Below are positions 62,862 to 64,000 of a DNA stretch of 64,000 nucleotides, piece by piece. Position numbers and translations under genes: made by a program. The stretch's first letter is position 1; the number at the start of each line of letters is the position of its first letter. The stretch is from Myxococcus xanthus (GTDB lineage: Bacteria > Myxococcota > Myxococcia > Myxococcales > Myxococcaceae). The notes under the pieces were generated by a model that saw nothing but the letters and a program-made list of their open reading frames with translations, did no database searches and was not told the DNA's origin. The stretch lies in contig NZ_CP017174.1 in assembly GCF_006402735.1 (NCBI RefSeq), forward strand, positions 8,226,001 to 8,290,000, read 5' to 3'.

Positions 62862-64000
62862 CTACCCGCGCTTGTCCAGGATGCCCAGCGACATCATCGC
62901 CACCAGGAAGCCGTAGACGACGTGCTCGGGGCGGTTGGCGAAGGCCAGCAACTCCGCCACGGTGCGGTTGCCGTCGATTTTCGGCAGCAGCTCCGCCTCC
63001 CACCGCTCCAGCTCCACTTCGTTGAGCTGGTAGGCCGGGGCCACGGCGGGGATGAGGCGGTCCTCCGGCTGGAGCAGGCGCCGCAGGCGCTCCGGCTTGT
63101 AGAGCTTCTTGATGCCCCGGACGATGAGGTTGGCCGGGTGCACGTCCAGCTTGATGGACTCCGCGCTCGCCTTCTCCCGGAAGCTCAGCACGTACGTGCC
63201 TTCATCCCACGCGAAGAGCGAGTAGATGACGGCCTTCACCTGCTGGCCCACGTAGTAGAGGCGCTCGGTGTCCTTGAGCAGCCCACGCTCCACCAGCACG
63301 TCACCGGTGCGGCGGTTGGACTGCGCGGCCACCGCCGACGCGTCCTGGAGCTGCTCCGGCTTGATCTTCCCCACGCGAACGAGGAACTGGCCAAAGCGGT
63401 CCGCGAGCAGGTTGGAGAGGGCGAACACCGGCGTGCCCTTCTCGAAGTAGACGACCTTCTTCACCTTGCCCTTCTGCACGCCCAGCTCGCCCGTCTCGCG
63501 GGAGAGATAGAACGCGGTGAGGAGCGAGGGCAGGTTGTCCCGGATTTCACCGCGGCGGCTGCCCGGCGCGCCCGCGGGCGGCGGGTCCGGCGGACGGCCC
63601 GGCGTGGGCGGGCGCACATGCGTGGCCGGCACCTTCTGCATGGGGCTGGCCGTGAGGTTGGCGCCGCGAATCTCCGCCGTGATGTTGCCGCCGCCCGTCA
63701 CCTTGATGCGGCCGGTCAGCTCCATGGCGTCCTGCGGGCCTTCCTCCTCCACGTCGATGTCCAGCTCCACCTCGAAGGCGTCCTGGAGCGACGCGGCCGC
63801 CGCAACGGGCTTCTCCGGAGGCAGCACCTTCGTCATCGCCTCGAGCAGCTTCTGAGCCTCGAAGGGTTTCTCGAAGTAGCCGGCGGCCTGGTACTTGGTG
63901 CGCGACTCGACAGCGTGCTTGCCACCCTTGAAGACGCCGGTGATGAAGAGGAGCGGGAGCTGGGGGTTGTCCTTCCGCAGCGCGTCCGCGAGGTGGTACC
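62862..64000 (-). CDS. Receiver-DUF4388 signalling protein, N-terminus cut by window edge
   Basis: About 379 residues visible, open at the right edge; the start is outside. The visible N-terminal part is the end of a receiver domain (LPLLFITGVFKGGKHAVESR then GYFEKPFEAQKLLEAM with the conserved Lys). After an acidic and Pro-rich linker comes a DUF4388 (PATAN-like) domain at about 155-380: DNLPSLLTAFYLSRETGELG, KVVYFEKGTPVFALSNLLAD, RFGQFLVRVGKIKPEQLQDA. DUF4388 proteins are typical of myxobacterial regulatory networks and have been tied to motility signalling in some. The kinase partner is not in the window. Confidence 0.88.
   Translation of the reverse strand, partial: YHLADALRKDNPQLPLLFITGVFKGGKHAVESRTKYQAAGYFEKPFEAQKLLEAMTKVLPPEKPVAAAASLQDAFEVELDIDVEEEGPQDAMELTGRIKVTGGGNITAEIRGANLTASPMQKVPATHVRPPTPGRPPDPPPAGAPGSRRGEIRDNLPSLLTAFYLSRETGELGVQKGKVKKVVYFEKGTPVFALSNLLADRFGQFLVRVGKIKPEQLQDASAVAAQSNRRTGDVLVERGLLKDTERLYYVGQQVKAVIYSLFAWDEGTYVLSFREKASAESIKLDVHPANLIVRGIKKLYKPERLRRLLQPEDRLIPAVAPAYQLNEVELERWEAELLPKIDGNRTVAELLAFANRPEHVVYGFLVAMMSLGILDKRG

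Overview
The window reads as chromosomal DNA of a myxobacterium, most likely a member of the Myxococcaceae. This is inferred, not proven. The supporting signs are: very high G+C with dense bidirectional coding; a Pkn2-type Ser/Thr kinase with the HRDISPQN catalytic loop; FHA, PilZ, DUF4388 and FIST signalling proteins; many lipoproteins with Asp-Ala-Gly-Thr linkers or Cys-rich NCGACGN repeats; and common GTG/TTG starts with GTGA overlaps between operon genes. No rRNA, tRNA, IS element or CRISPR array was seen.

Layout, left to right. (1) 1-4827 (minus): an FHA-GAF-cyclase-like protein followed by a kinase that runs off the left edge. (2) 4970-13890 (minus): a cobalamin regulon. It holds two complete cobalamin riboswitches in series. 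The upstream one precedes a TonB-dependent receptor, a Cys-rich beta-propeller lipoprotein, a B12-binding protein and a BtuC permease. The downstream one precedes two surface lipoproteins and a Rieske protein. No BtuD ATPase lies here. (3) 13921-16930 (minus): FHA protein, small lipoprotein, outer-membrane-like protein and a propeller lipoprotein. (4) 17099-21713 (plus): FIST sensor, hybrid PAS/GAF histidine kinase, and a two-gene ComEA-like unit. (5) 21866-33279: C69 dipeptidase, an ADP-ribosyltransferase-like protein, a MarR regulator behind a long inverted repeat, a DUF4175 giant membrane protein coupled to a TPR/metallopeptidase, and small envelope proteins. (6) 33347-45520: S9 peptidase, DsbA/FrnE, FliB-like protein, a PilZ-Hsp70 fusion, a polytopic membrane protein, MltG, a crotonase and another propeller lipoprotein. 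(7) 45794-49810: MoxR, DUF58 and BatA-like proteins in one operon. (8) 49814-52602: a zinc alcohol dehydrogenase relic, an AT-rich promoter island and an SdpC-SdpA-SdpB type peptide-toxin operon. (9) 52876-64000: DUF697 GTPase, DbpA helicase, a lipoprotein, KaiC-like ATPase with receiver, NagZ, a small lipoprotein, a Bcp peroxiredoxin with a histone-H1-like tail, a His-rich lipoprotein divergent from a NicO-like metal transporter, and a receiver-DUF4388 protein that runs off the right edge.

The strongest candidate for a little-described system is the sdpCAB-like operon (50325-52602). In Bacillus subtilis SdpA and SdpB mature the SdpC toxin and SdpI gives immunity. Here the toxin precursor lacks the cysteine pair of SDP, no SdpI gene is nearby, a strong hairpin separates toxin from maturation genes, and a perfect palindrome covers the likely -10 box. 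Secondary leads are the R-S-E type ADP-ribosyltransferase with a proline-rich leader, the PilZ-Hsp70 fusion, the catalytically degenerate FHA-GAF-cyclase, and the serial cobalamin riboswitches.
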